From NCBI RefSeq assembly GCF_000332195.1, contig NZ_KB235922.1:496001-560000 (forward strand): DNA of 64,000 bases. The letters are read 5' to 3'. Position numbers and translations under genes: made by a program. Each line of letters starts with the position of its first letter. The first letter of the stretch is position 1. The stretch is from Pleurocapsa sp. PCC 7319. Its GTDB lineage: Bacteria > Cyanobacteriota > Cyanobacteriia > Cyanobacteriales > Xenococcaceae. Positions 16,984-25,904 of this stretch are shown piece after piece. Under the pieces are notes generated by a model. It saw nothing but the letters and a program-made list of their open reading frames with translations. It made no database searches and was not told the DNA's origin.

Positions 16984-18615
16984 ATGCCTTCTCATCCTAC
17001 ACCTACATCGAGACGCTTGCCTGATCAACTACGCCAAGGTGAAATTTGGTTAGAGTACTTTTGTATTGCTAGTTTGTTTTTCGCCGCTTTAATTTTATTT
17101 TTGGTTAACTTAGGCAATCTGCCTCTATTGGATCCAAATGAAGGAATCGTTGCTCAAGTTGCTCAAGAAATTTATCAGGGAATGGGGACATCGCTCAACT
17201 CTATATTTCCTACTTTGTGGGGAAGACCCTATTGGGAGCAACCCCCTTTAGTTCATAATCTAATTGCGATCGCCTATAAAATTGCCGGGGTTAATGAATT
17301 TGCCACTCGTTTACCCGGAGCTTTGCTGGCTTCTATTTCGGTAATCTTGATTTATCAAATCGGTCGCGAAATTTTTATCGCTCGCCTTCCTGCTTTATTT
17401 TCGGCTTTAGTTTATTTAACTTGCCTGCCAATTGTGCGCTTAGGACGCCTGGCAATGTTAGATGGTCCCTTACTATGCTTCGAACTCCTGGCGGTTTGGG
17501 GCATTTTACGCTCACGTCGAGACTTAAGATGGTCATTGGTGGCTGGCATTGGTTTTGGATTGATGAGCCTGACAAAAGGAATTGTTAGCTTACAAATACT
17601 GGTAATTGTTCTGGTATTTCTATTTTGGGATACCCCTCGTTTGCTGACTTCTATTTATTTGTGGACTGGGTTGGCACTAGGGGTTGCCCCTGGCGTTGCT
17701 TGGTATGTTTGTCAGTGGTTCCACTACCCAGAATTGAAAACCGCTATCGATTTTGTCAACTTGATCTTCGGTCAGATTTCTCTGACGAAATCCGAATTAA
17801 AGCAGCTGCAACCAATTGGCTATTATCTGATAGTTGGCTTGCAATACGTCATCCCCTGGTTGATAGTCATACTTGCTGGTCTAAAATCAGCTAGTAGAAA
17901 TCTTCAATGGAGCTGGGGAAAGTTACTTACGGTTTGGACGGGAGTTTACCTGGTCCTCAGTTTTTTGCTAATTAATCAAAATTATTGGTCTTTTATACCT
18001 CTATATCCAGCATTGGCATTGGCAGCAGGTAAAAAGCTGGACTTGATTCGCAATTTACCCAGCTATATTGTTTATCCCCGTACTTGGAGTTATGGTTTCG
18101 CTTTGATGGCAGTATTAGCAGCTTTTGCCGGACTACATTGGGGTATACGAGACTATGTCGATTTTTACTTGCCGTTTATCTGTGGTTCATTAGCGATTAC
18201 TTTTGCTGCCACGGCCATTGTACTCACTCAACAGGAACAACAGTTTATTCCTTTGCTTTTTTGGGGGCTTTTTATCTCAATTTTGATCTTAGTTATTTCT
18301 CCCCATTGGCTGTGGGAACAAAAAATAACTGAACCCATCAAGCCTATTGCCGAGATGCTTAAAAAGCATACTCCACCGCAGACTATAGTCTATACATCAA
18401 TGCTAGAACCTAGACCTAGTCTGAATTTTTATAGCGATCGCCAAATTATTCCTCAGAACCCTGCTCAGCTCAAGCAGTATTGGCAACAGAATTCGACAGC
18501 TTACTTACTGTTGAAACCTGACATAATAAAGCGTTTAAATCTGCCTCAAGAGGCTGTAATCAAAGATGACGAGTTTAAATCTCTTACCTGGAAACTAGTC
18601 ACCAAATTACCATAA
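16984..18615 (+). CDS. GT39/ArnT-like membrane glycosyltransferase
   Basis: 543 residues with about ten to twelve membrane helices. The first periplasmic loop carries LLDPNEGIVAQVAQEI and GRPYWEQPPLVHNL, the positions of the acidic and EQPPL motifs of the protein O-mannosyltransferase/ArnT superfamily, followed by FATRLPGALL. These enzymes move a sugar from a polyprenyl phosphate donor to a protein or lipid on the outer face of the membrane. The C-terminal periplasmic part (from ~445, PRPSLNFYSDRQII) is typical of the bacterial branch. The acceptor is unknown. It is followed by a hairpin and the convergent cyAbrB gene. Confidence 0.85.
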   Translation: MPSHPTPTSRRLPDQLRQGEIWLEYFCIASLFFAALILFLVNLGNLPLLDPNEGIVAQVAQEIYQGMGTSLNSIFPTLWGRPYWEQPPLVHNLIAIAYKIAGVNEFATRLPGALLASISVILIYQIGREIFIARLPALFSALVYLTCLPIVRLGRLAMLDGPLLCFELLAVWGILRSRRDLRWSLVAGIGFGLMSLTKGIVSLQILVIVLVFLFWDTPRLLTSIYLWTGLALGVAPGVAWYVCQWFHYPELKTAIDFVNLIFGQISLTKSELKQLQPIGYYLIVGLQYVIPWLIVILAGLKSASRNLQWSWGKLLTVWTGVYLVLSFLLINQNYWSFIPLYPALALAAGKKLDLIRNLPSYIVYPRTWSYGFALMAVLAAFAGLHWGIRDYVDFYLPFICGSLAITFAATAIVLTQQEQQFIPLLFWGLFISILILVISPHWLWEQKITEPIKPIAEMLKKHTPPQTIVYTSMLEPRPSLNFYSDRQIIPQNPAQLKQYWQQNSTAYLLLKPDIIKRLNLPQEAVIKDDEFKSLTWKLVTKLP

Positions 18616-18705
18616 TAATTAATTTTAACAATGACAACTATATAGATAGTAGGATTTGACAATTATCACCGTCGTCTAGATAATCGAATATAAAATTGAG
18701 GATAA

Positions 18706-18732
18706 ACGGTTGACTATTGAAAACTCAACCGT
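18706..18732. terminator. hairpin between convergent genes
   Basis: ACGGTTGA (18706-18713) pairs perfectly with TCAACCGT (18725-18732) across an 11-nt loop. It lies about 90 nt after the GT39 stop and about 85 nt from the convergent cyAbrB stop, so it may end or stabilise either transcript. There is no strong T run on either side. Confidence 0.45.
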
Positions 18733-18816
18733 AACCCTCTGACCAAAAATTAAATTATATTTTGAAATTTCCAAATAACTATTTTGCAGAATACCTTACA
18801 GATATTTATTTAAAGC

Positions 18817-19203
18817 TTATTCTTCTTCATCCGCTCCAATTTGTCGTAAATGAATATGCTTCCTGCCCAAAGTTATTTCAAACTCATCTCCTTGTTTTAG
18901 ACCCATTTTTTTGGTGTAAGCAGAGCCAATTAACAAGTTACCATTAGATTGAACGCTAATACGATAACTAGCAGAACGTCCTCCTCTACCTTGACCATTA
19001 GAAGTGCTGTCTAATTCAATTCCTTCAGCATCAATTAGGGCATTAAGGAACTTCATCATATTGACTCGTTCTACACCATTTTTGGTGACTGTATAATATC
19101 CACACCTTTTCGCTTTTTCCTCCTTAGGGAGATTACCAAGCTCTTTTACTTTATCGATTAATATTGCACCTACTAAAGGTTGAGGTTGGGTTGCTTTTGC
19201 CAT
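18817..19203 (-). CDS. cyAbrB-type transcriptional regulator
   Basis: 128 residues: an N-terminal conserved region (LIDKVKELGNLPKEEKAKRC, then GYYTVTK) and a C-terminal AbrB-like swapped-hairpin DNA-binding domain (YRISVQSNGNLLIGSAYTKK, then GLKQGDEFEITLGRKHIHLR). This order, with the AbrB domain at the C-terminus, is the hallmark of the cyanobacterial cyAbrB family, global regulators of carbon and nitrogen genes that also act on ccm and CO2-uptake genes in Synechocystis. I cannot separate cyAbrB1 from cyAbrB2 with certainty. It is divergent from the Rrf2 gene across 252 bp. The linker GQGRGGRSAS is basic and flexible. Confidence 0.85.
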   Translation of the reverse strand: MAKATQPQPLVGAILIDKVKELGNLPKEEKAKRCGYYTVTKNGVERVNMMKFLNALIDAEGIELDSTSNGQGRGGRSASYRISVQSNGNLLIGSAYTKKMGLKQGDEFEITLGRKHIHLRQIGADEEE

Positions 19204-19455
19204 TAACTTGAAACAACTAAAAATTTATTTGGTTTACAGATTAGCTTTTAGCTAAAGTTATACAAAGGTAAAATGTTTTGCTTTGCTATCTTCAATATAG
19301 AACTATATTACACTTATCGAGCATAATTAACTAAATTAAAATTTAAAATTTAACTTTGATAGGTATAGTTGACACTTTTAAAAATAACCTAGTTAACTTT
19401 AGTCAAAAAATATCGAGTTATCTACATAAGATTTAACTAAGGATTTAAAACAGTA

Positions 19456-19899
19456 ATGAAATTAACTACTCGTGGTCATTATAGTGTAAAAGCATTATTA
19501 GACCTTAGTTTGCAGCCAGAATATCAACCAACATCAGTAAAAATGATCGCCCGAAGACAGGATTTACCTGCACCTTATTTGGAAAAATTATTGATTGAAA
19601 TGCGTCGAGCAGGAATTGTGAAATCAATTAGAGGAGCAAAAGGAGGTTATCAATTAGCCAATAAACCAGAGCAGATTTCTTTAGGAACAATTTTAGAGGC
19701 TGTGGGAGAAACTATTGAACCTTTAGCTAATTACTCTCCTGATAATAATTTAGCTGAAGATTGGGTGACGTTTAGTTTGTGGCAAAGATTACATCAAAAA
19801 ATAAAAGAAGCTCTTTATACTATCACATTAGCTGATTTATATTACGATGCTCGTAGCTGGCAAGCTGCACAAGGAGAAGAGAATAATTTTGTTGTTTAA
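19456..19899 (+). CDS. Rrf2 family transcriptional regulator without cluster cysteines
   Basis: 147 residues. The N-terminal winged helix (MKLTTRGHYSVKALLDLSLQ, then SIRGAKGGYQLA) is the classic Rrf2/IscR DNA-binding domain. IscR holds a 2Fe-2S cluster through three cysteines near residues 92-104; this protein has no cysteine at all, so it cannot bind a cluster that way and must sense another signal or act constitutively. It is followed 14 nt later by the GFA-type gene and then cbiB, so it may lead a three-gene unit. It is divergent from cyAbrB. Confidence 0.85.
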   Translation: MKLTTRGHYSVKALLDLSLQPEYQPTSVKMIARRQDLPAPYLEKLLIEMRRAGIVKSIRGAKGGYQLANKPEQISLGTILEAVGETIEPLANYSPDNNLAEDWVTFSLWQRLHQKIKEALYTITLADLYYDARSWQAAQGEENNFVV

Positions 19900-19913
19900 C
19901 TCCATAAATATTT

Positions 19914-20303
19914 ATGACTAAACTCCAAGAACCCATAGTTTATGAAGGCGGTTGTCATTGTGGTGCTGTAAGATTTCAAGTATTAGTCGATAGCTATGTA
20001 GTACACGATTGTAATTGCTCTATTTGCCGCAAAAAAGCCTTTTTACACTTGATTGTACCCCAAGAAAATTTCACCCTGTGCCAGGGTAAAGATGTCTTAA
20101 CTTCTTATACTTTTAACACTAAAGTAGCTAAACATACTTTTTGCTCAATTTGTGGTATTCATTCTTTTTATTATCCGCGTTCTCATCCCGACATGATTGA
20201 TGTTAATATTCGCTGTTTAGATCGAGATTTAATCGACAAATTTACAATTAGACCTTTTGATGGTCAAAATTGGGAAAGGAACATCGATCAAATTCGTGCT
20301 TAA
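19914..20303 (+). CDS. GFA/CENP-V domain zinc protein
   Basis: 129 residues. Zinc-binding cysteines are at GGCHCGAVRF (Cys14, Cys16), HDCNCSIC (Cys33, Cys35, Cys38) and FCSICGIHSF (Cys77, Cys80), the full pattern of the glutathione-dependent formaldehyde-activating (GFA) fold. Members are often called S-(hydroxymethyl)glutathione synthases, but the activity is doubtful for most. The start is 14 nt after the Rrf2 stop and the stop is 11 nt before cbiB, so all three are probably co-transcribed. Confidence 0.85.
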   Translation: MTKLQEPIVYEGGCHCGAVRFQVLVDSYVVHDCNCSICRKKAFLHLIVPQENFTLCQGKDVLTSYTFNTKVAKHTFCSICGIHSFYYPRSHPDMIDVNIRCLDRDLIDKFTIRPFDGQNWERNIDQIRA

Positions 20304-20314
20304 CTATCTAGAAC

Positions 20315-21295
20315 TTGCTATTTTTTTCGACACTATCAATTCAATATTCAGGTTGGATTTTACTTTTGGCAGCCATTGAAGACTATTTAATTGGGGACCC
20401 CTGGGAATGGCCTCATCCCGTACAAGTCATGGGCTGGCTGATTAAAAACTACACCAATTTAGCTCTTAAATTCTGTCAACCTGGTTGGCAACGACGTCTT
20501 GCGGGAGTATTTCTTGGCTTAGGATTAATCGTTGGTAGTGGATTAGCAGGCTGGCTCGTAATTGAGAGTTCTCAAATTATTCATCCATTCTTGGGCTCCG
20601 TTATGGAAATAGTTTTACTGGCTAGTTGTTTTGCGGGCAAGAGTCTAGGAGATGCAGTCCAAGACGTATTGCAACCATTCTTGGCTCGAGACTTAGAGAC
20701 TGCTCGTTCCCGCCTGAGTAAATATGTGGGTCGAGATACCGATAATTTAGCAGAGTCAGAAATATTGCGAGCACTGCTAGAAACAGTGGCCGAAAATGCA
20801 GTCGATGGGGTTACTAGCCCTCTTTTCTACGCTATTCTAGGCTCCCTAATTTCAGATTTGGGAGTAGTTCCCTTAGCCTTAGCTTATAAAGCTGCTAGCA
20901 CCCTAGATTCGATGGTCGGCTATCGTCGTGAACCTTACACTGATCTAGGATGGTTTAGCGCGCAGTTAGAAGATCGTTTAACGTGGATTCCCTGTCGTTT
21001 AACTGTACTTACTCTGAGCTTATTTTCAGGTAGACCTCGACAAGTATTGGCTATTTGTCGTCGAGATGGCATCAAAGATCCTAGTCCCAATTCTGGTTGG
21101 AGCGAAGCTGCTTATGCTGCAATTTTACGGGTGCAGCTAGGAGGGAAAAATACTTATCGAGGGATTATCCAAGAAAAACCTCTGGTGGGGGATGGAGAGT
21201 CTACGATTTCTGAGGAGAAAATTAATCGCGCCCTCACTCTAACTCGCTACTGCTTCGTGTTGTGGCTGGCGATCGCACTTGTCATCTTGGCTTGA
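20315..21295 (+). CDS. cbiB: adenosylcobinamide-phosphate synthase CbiB/CobD
   Basis: 326 residues. The N-terminus has AAIEDYLIGDPWEWPHPVQV and a membrane helix. The core holds VGRDTDNLAESEILRALLET and AENAVDGVTSPLFYAILG, then YKAASTLDSMVGYRREPY, the signature of CbiB. This membrane enzyme joins aminopropanol phosphate to cobyric acid in adenosylcobalamin synthesis. No ATG lies near the expected N-terminus; the best start is a TTG at 20315, only 11 nt after the GFA gene, which implies weak or coupled translation. No other cobalamin genes are in the window. Confidence 0.9.
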   Translation: MLFFSTLSIQYSGWILLLAAIEDYLIGDPWEWPHPVQVMGWLIKNYTNLALKFCQPGWQRRLAGVFLGLGLIVGSGLAGWLVIESSQIIHPFLGSVMEIVLLASCFAGKSLGDAVQDVLQPFLARDLETARSRLSKYVGRDTDNLAESEILRALLETVAENAVDGVTSPLFYAILGSLISDLGVVPLALAYKAASTLDSMVGYRREPYTDLGWFSAQLEDRLTWIPCRLTVLTLSLFSGRPRQVLAICRRDGIKDPSPNSGWSEAAYAAILRVQLGGKNTYRGIIQEKPLVGDGESTISEEKINRALTLTRYCFVLWLAIALVILA

Positions 21296-21645
21296 CTATA
21301 ACCTTAAACAGTCCAAATTCTTATTTATTTCTCAGGATTTAGTTAGCTTGCTTTCAGCTAATTTGGAGAATTTAAGATTGTAAATTACACCCAAAATTGT
21401 TCGGCAATCCACCTCAAGTTTGAGGTTTTGCATAACTGTTTTTGATAGATCATATTTATTAGTGAGTTTAACTGTCACGGTAGTTTCTGTAATCGACAAT
21501 ATATCAGCTAAGAGGAAATCAATTTTTAATCATAAATAGTTGAACCTTTAATTCAGAACAAACGTCTAAAAGTATAGTCGGACAGTTCAAACTAGTGAAG
21601 TATCGCTGACTTTTAATCAGTTTATAAGGAGTCATAACTGTACAG
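21296..21645. other. 350-bp intergenic region with a small hairpin
   Basis: ACCTCAA-GT-TTGAGGT at 21411-21426 followed by TTTG could be a weak terminator for the cbiB transcript. The rest is the promoter region of the downstream sigma factor gene. AAGGAG near 21627 is a plausible ribosome-binding site, somewhat far from the ATG. No small gene is seen. Confidence 0.45.
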
Positions 21646-22629
21646 ATGCCCAAAGCCAAAATTGACAAATCAACCCCCAAAAGTAGCTATTCGTCAGATA
21701 TGGTTAGAACCTATCTACATGAAATTGGACGGGTACCCTTGTTAACCCACGAGCAAGAAATTGTGTTGGGAAAACAAGTACAGAAAATGATGATCCTGTT
21801 AACCGAAAAAGAAGAATTAGAGCGTCAGCTAGAAACTAAGCTCAGTCTGAAGGAGTGGGCCCAAAAAGTCCAAGTGAGTGAAATAGAACTTAACAGGATT
21901 ATTCAAGAAGGTCAAAGAGCCAAACGAAAAATGATTGAGGCCAACTTGCGTCTGGTAGTAGCGATCGCTAAAAAATACCAAAAACGCAACATGGAATTCC
22001 TCGATTTGATTCAAGAAGGCAGTTTAGGTTTAGAAAGAGGTGTAGAAAAATTCGATCCCACCAAAGGATATAAATTTTCCACCTATGCCTACTGGTGGAT
22101 TCGTCAAGCCATTACTAGAGCGATCGCTCAACAGGCTCGCACAATCCGTTTGCCAATTCACATTACCGAGAAGCTCAATAAAATCAAGAAAACTCAACGA
22201 GAATTAGCTCAAAAGCTAGGGCGTAGTGCTAACCCTGAGGAGATAGCTCATGAATTGGATCTAAAAACGGCCCAAATTCGCGAATATCTCAGTATCGCTC
22301 GTCAACCAATTTCTCTCGATGTGAGGGTTGGCGATAATCAAGATACAGAGTTATCAGAATTACTCGAAGATGATGGCATTTCTCCAGATCGTTATGCAAC
22401 TCAACAGCTATTACGTCAAGATTTATTTAGTTTGATGGCGGATCTATCTCCTCAACAACAAGAAGTGATTTCTTTACGTTTTGGTTTAGAAGATGGTAAG
22501 GAATTATCCTTAGCAAAAATCGGTCAAAGAATGAGTTTAAGCCGAGAGAGAGTGCGTCAATTAGAGCATCAAGCTTTAGCACAGCTTAGAAGACGTAGAA
22601 GTTATGTTCGGGAATACGTTGCAAGTTAA
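21646..22629 (+). CDS. group 2 (RpoD-like) sigma factor
   Basis: 327 residues. Region 1.2 is [20 protein letters not shown]; regions 2.1-2.4 run from [20 protein letters not shown] to [20 protein letters not shown]; region 3 is [20 protein letters not shown]; region 4.2 is [20 protein letters not shown]. There is no large N-terminal region 1.1 or spacer, so it is not the essential SigA but a group 2 factor (SigB/C/D/E class), which redirects RNA polymerase under stress, dark or nutrient shifts. I cannot pick the subclass. A second sigma gene (SigF-like) lies 2.3 kb downstream. Confidence 0.9.
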   Translation: MPKAKIDKSTPKSSYSSDMVRTYLHEIGRVPLLTHEQEIVLGKQVQKMMILLTEKEELERQLETKLSLKEWAQKVQVSEIELNRIIQEGQRAKRKMIEANLRLVVAIAKKYQKRNMEFLDLIQEGSLGLERGVEKFDPTKGYKFSTYAYWWIRQAITRAIAQQARTIRLPIHITEKLNKIKKTQRELAQKLGRSANPEEIAHELDLKTAQIREYLSIARQPISLDVRVGDNQDTELSELLEDDGISPDRYATQQLLRQDLFSLMADLSPQQQEVISLRFGLEDGKELSLAKIGQRMSLSRERVRQLEHQALAQLRRRRSYVREYVAS

Positions 22630-22948
22630 AACTTTCAAGATATTTCCCCTAATAACTGGCGATCTACACTAGTTTGTTATAAATTCGATCTATTAATCTA
22701 TAGATCTGTAACAGAAAGTGAGGTCGCCATTATATTAATATTACAGACCGAACAACTAACACAAACCCCTGCTGGATACCCTAGTATTTTGGCAGGGGTT
22801 CATGGCAAAATAACCATCGAGTCCGATAATCATGGTCTGGAAGGTGTCGGCTAGACCAAAAAACAAGCGATCCTTAAGATTCGCATTCTCTGCGGTTGGA
22901 CAAGTGCCCCACAGTGAATTCTCAATTTAAGTGGTGTAGGAGTGAATA
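22630..22948 (+). promoter_or_regulatory. structured 5' leader candidate ahead of the ACP-oxoamine synthase gene
   Basis: Three separate stems follow one another: TCTGTAA (22705-22711) with TTACAGA (22741-22747); AACCCCTGC (22764-22772) with GCAGGGGTT (22792-22800), a perfect 9-bp stem; and GGTCT (22834-22838) with AGACC (22853-22857), followed by an A run. About 90 nt then lead to GTAGGAG and the ATG at 22949. The middle stem could terminate the upstream sigma transcript, but no T run follows. I could not match any known riboswitch class. Confidence 0.4.
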
Positions 22949-24595
22949 ATGACACTATTCAATGAAACGTTAAATGGCAACAAAGAAAGCAAAAACATTT
23001 CTAGTAGTAGAAATGGTAAATTAAACAACCTCAGTGTGATTTCTCGAGCAGAAGAAATACAAGGTTGGCTAATTGATAAATTGGCGGAAGTACTAGAAAT
23101 TGAACCTAATCAAATTGATGTTCAACAAGATTTTGAAGAATATGGCTTAGAGTCGGCAGAGGCAATTAATTTGTCAGGGGATTTGGAAGATTATCTTAGT
23201 TGTCGCTTACCACCAACTTTACTTTGGGATTATCAAAATATTGAAGCCTTGGCCCAATATCTAGCGACGAGTAATTTACCTCAGAATCAAATAAATTCTG
23301 CCAATGAGCTAGATCTATCCTCTTCTAGCACCATAGTTGATTTATCAAGCAATCTTGACAAGAATCATCAACCTGAAATACCTTCAGAAAATTATAAGTT
23401 TGAAGAATTTCCTGAATATAAAAAGTTATTAGCACAACAACAGCAAGTGCTTAACTTGGGTAATGGCAATCCATTCTTTGTTACTCAAGAAACCGTAGTC
23501 AATGATCGCACCACTGTTGATGGTCGTGAATTAATTAACTTTGCTACTTATAACTATATTGGCATGTGTGGCGACCCGACCGTAACTCAAGCAGCCCAGA
23601 AGGCGATTGAGCTTTATGGTACCTCTGCTTGCGCTAGTCGCTTAATTTCCGGAGAAAAACCGATACACAGAAAATTAGAACGAGAACTTGCCGACTTTAT
23701 TGGCGTGGAAGACAGTATTGTCATGGTAGGTGGTCATGCCACCAATGTCACCACTATTGGTCATCTGTTTGGCAAAAATGACTTGGTTATTTATGATTCT
23801 CTAAGCCATAACAGTATACTTCAAGGATGTTTTCTCTCTGGGGCTAGCTTAGTTGCATTTCCCCATAATGATGCCGATGCTTTAGAAGCAATATTAAGCG
23901 ATCGCCGACATCGCTATCAAAGGGTGTTAATTGTAATTGAAGGTGTATACAGTACCGATGGCGATATTGCGGATCTACCTCAATTTATCAAACTCAAGCA
24001 AAAATATAAAACTTTCTTGATGGTTGATGAAGCCCATTCAATGGGAACGATTGGTCAGTCTGGTCGTGGTATTAGTGAGTATTTCAACATTAATCCCCAA
24101 GATATCGATCTCTGGATGGGAACCCTAAGTAAATCATTTGCCAGCTGTGGAGGATATATTGCTGGTTCTCACGCACTGATTGAATATCTGAAGTATACAG
24201 CTCCTGGTTTTGTTTTTAGCGTTGGTATGTCACCGCCAAATGCTGCCGCCACCTTAGCTGCAATTCAGGTTCTCAAAGCCGAGCCAGAAAGAGCAACCAT
24301 TCTTCAGGCTAGAGCCAAACTTTTTCTCAAATTAGCCCAAGAAAACAATCTGGATACAGGTATGAGTAATGATTCCCCTGTAGTCCCAATTATCGTTGGC
24401 GATTCCCTTAAATCAATTCAGCTATCGCAAAATCTGTTTAAACAAGGAATTAATGTTCCATTTATGATTTATCCTTCCGTTCCTCAACATGGTGCAAGGT
24501 TACGTTTTTTTATTACCTGCAATCATTCTGAGGAACAAATTAGCTTTACAGTAGATACTCTGACTAAAGAACTCAATAAACTTAATGATTTGTAA
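22949..24595 (+). CDS. acyl carrier protein-alpha-oxoamine synthase fusion
   Basis: 548 residues. Residues ~35-110 are an acyl carrier domain with the attachment motif YGLESAEA (Ser69 should carry phosphopantetheine). After a ~40-residue polar linker comes a PLP enzyme of the alpha-oxoamine synthase class (8-amino-7-oxononanoate synthase, serine palmitoyltransferase, KBL): YNYIGM (202-207), GTSACASRLISGEKPIHRKL, DEAHSMGTIG (360-369) and the PLP lysine in TLSKSFASCGG (Lys395). Such enzymes condense an amino acid with an acyl thioester and release CO2. The cis carrier suggests the acyl chain is handed over from its own ACP, giving an aminoketone or sphingoid-like product. No PKS/FAS partner is adjacent. 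A strong terminator follows. Confidence 0.85.
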   Translation: MTLFNETLNGNKESKNISSSRNGKLNNLSVISRAEEIQGWLIDKLAEVLEIEPNQIDVQQDFEEYGLESAEAINLSGDLEDYLSCRLPPTLLWDYQNIEALAQYLATSNLPQNQINSANELDLSSSSTIVDLSSNLDKNHQPEIPSENYKFEEFPEYKKLLAQQQQVLNLGNGNPFFVTQETVVNDRTTVDGRELINFATYNYIGMCGDPTVTQAAQKAIELYGTSACASRLISGEKPIHRKLERELADFIGVEDSIVMVGGHATNVTTIGHLFGKNDLVIYDSLSHNSILQGCFLSGASLVAFPHNDADALEAILSDRRHRYQRVLIVIEGVYSTDGDIADLPQFIKLKQKYKTFLMVDEAHSMGTIGQSGRGISEYFNINPQDIDLWMGTLSKSFASCGGYIAGSHALIEYLKYTAPGFVFSVGMSPPNAAATLAAIQVLKAEPERATILQARAKLFLKLAQENNLDTGMSNDSPVVPIIVGDSLKSIQLSQNLFKQGINVPFMIYPSVPQHGARLRFFITCNHSEEQISFTVDTLTKELNKLNDL

Positions 24596-24620
24596 CTTAA
24601 TTTAAAACATAAAACTAAAA

Positions 24621-24657
24621 AACACAGGAATAGTTAATACTATTCCTGTGTTTTTTT
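24621..24657 (+). terminator. strong factor-independent terminator
   Basis: A perfect 13-bp stem, AACACAGGAATAG (24621-24633) with CTATTCCTGTGTT (24640-24652), has a six-base loop and is followed by five more T. It ends the ACP-oxoamine synthase transcript 26 nt after the stop. Confidence 0.9.
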
Positions 24658-24948
24658 GGGCTCTAATTTTGAATTAGATAATATCTATTGCCGATGAAAA
24701 TATTCTAAATGATCATAATCATAACTAATTAATATCTAAAAAACTTGGCAATTAAATAATTTAAAGTAAGTAGTTTATTTTAACAAATCAATTGAAAACA
24801 TTAATCGTTTTTATGCGTATTTGCTCGTAGTCAAAAAAAAACTAGTAAAGTTTTTCCGTAAAACAACTATGGTATGGATTTTTTTATCAACAGAAAATGA
24901 AATTTAGATTCCCATATATAGATTGTTGATACTAAAAACTTTACTTTT
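24658..24948. other. AT-rich promoter region of the SigF-like gene
   Basis: About 290 bases between the terminator and the next ATG. It is very AT-rich; no hairpin, small gene or clear operator was noticed, and I cannot choose one -10 among many TATA-like words. Confidence 0.45.
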
Positions 24949-25716
24949 ATGACTACTCAAAATCTTAGTTATCGTTCCATGGAATTTCTTCAGGTATATT
25001 ACCGCAATCCATCTTTAGAATTACGTAATAAATTAGTTGAGTTAAATACTGGTTTGGTAAGAAAAGTAGCTCATCAAATTAGTCGTAAATGTGCTGAACC
25101 TTACGAAGATCTTGAGCAAATTGGTTATTTGGGTTTAATCAGAGCAATTGAACGTTTTGATCCTCATCAAGGTTCTGCATTTAGTTCTTTTGCTATTCCT
25201 TATATTCGTGGCGAAATGTTACATTACCTGAGAGATAAAGGTAGTATGATGCGGATTCCTCGTAGATGGCAAGAACTCTATACAAAAGGTAAAAAACTAC
25301 GCAAAGATTTAATCGAACAGCTAGGACGTTTACCTAAAGATACTGAATTAGCTGAGGGTTTAGGAGTACCCTTGGAGGAATGGAGCGAATGTCAATTGGC
25401 TTTACAAAATCGTTTGCCAATTAGTTTAGATGCAGTAGTTAACAATGCTATGGACTCTTCCATAACTTTTGGAGATACTATTGCCGATCCTCGCTACTAT
25501 CAACAGCGCAGATTAGAAGATGATAAGTTACAGTTACAAAGAGCAATGAGCCAGTTGGAAGAAAAAACTAAGGCAGCAATTGAATGCGTATTTCTCTGGG
25601 ATTTACCCCGTAAAGAAGCTGCCAAGCACATTGGTATCAGCCCTATGACTGTCACTAGACATCTGCATAAAGGAATTGAACAATTAGGGGTTATGTTAGA
25701 ACCAAAAGCAGCATAG
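24949..25716 (+). CDS. sigF: group 3 sigma factor, SigF-like
   Basis: 255 residues. Region 2 is AEPYEDLEQIGYLGLIRAIE followed by FDPHQGSAFSSFAIPYIRGE, then HYLRDKGSMMRIPRR (region 3). Region 4 is short and divergent (LWDLPRKEAAKHIGISPMTV). The FSSFAIPYIRGEMLHYLRD pattern is the sporulation/flagellar (SigF/B/FliA) type of alternative sigma factor. In Synechocystis SigF is needed for type IV pili, motility and cell surface functions. The targets here are unknown. A terminator follows about 140 nt downstream. Confidence 0.8.
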   Translation: MTTQNLSYRSMEFLQVYYRNPSLELRNKLVELNTGLVRKVAHQISRKCAEPYEDLEQIGYLGLIRAIERFDPHQGSAFSSFAIPYIRGEMLHYLRDKGSMMRIPRRWQELYTKGKKLRKDLIEQLGRLPKDTELAEGLGVPLEEWSECQLALQNRLPISLDAVVNNAMDSSITFGDTIADPRYYQQRRLEDDKLQLQRAMSQLEEKTKAAIECVFLWDLPRKEAAKHIGISPMTVTRHLHKGIEQLGVMLEPKAA

Positions 25717-25856
25717 GTCTAGAAAACTTAGCTTAACTACATAATTTAATTCACTATAAAAAGTCTATAAATACTTATGAATCAGTAACAACTAAATTGA
25801 AGTTTATATTTGTAGAAATAATAACTCACACTATAGCTTTAACAATAAATTTCTCC

Positions 25857-25882
25857 AAGCATTTCTGACGAGATGCTTTTTT
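25857..25882 (+). terminator. terminator after the SigF-like gene
   Basis: AAGCAT (25857-25862) pairs with ATGCTT (25873-25878) across a ten-base loop, followed by TTTT. The next bases, ATAAGCAT, give an overlapping second pairing. It sits between the sigma gene and the convergent RND gene. Confidence 0.6.
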
Positions 25883-25904
25883 ATAAGCATAAATTTTAAC
25901 TGTT

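Noticed and set aside
22764-22800. Hairpin as a definite terminator of the group 2 sigma gene
   Set aside because: The 9-bp stem is strong but is followed by CATGGC and not a T run, so I list it only as part of a structured leader.
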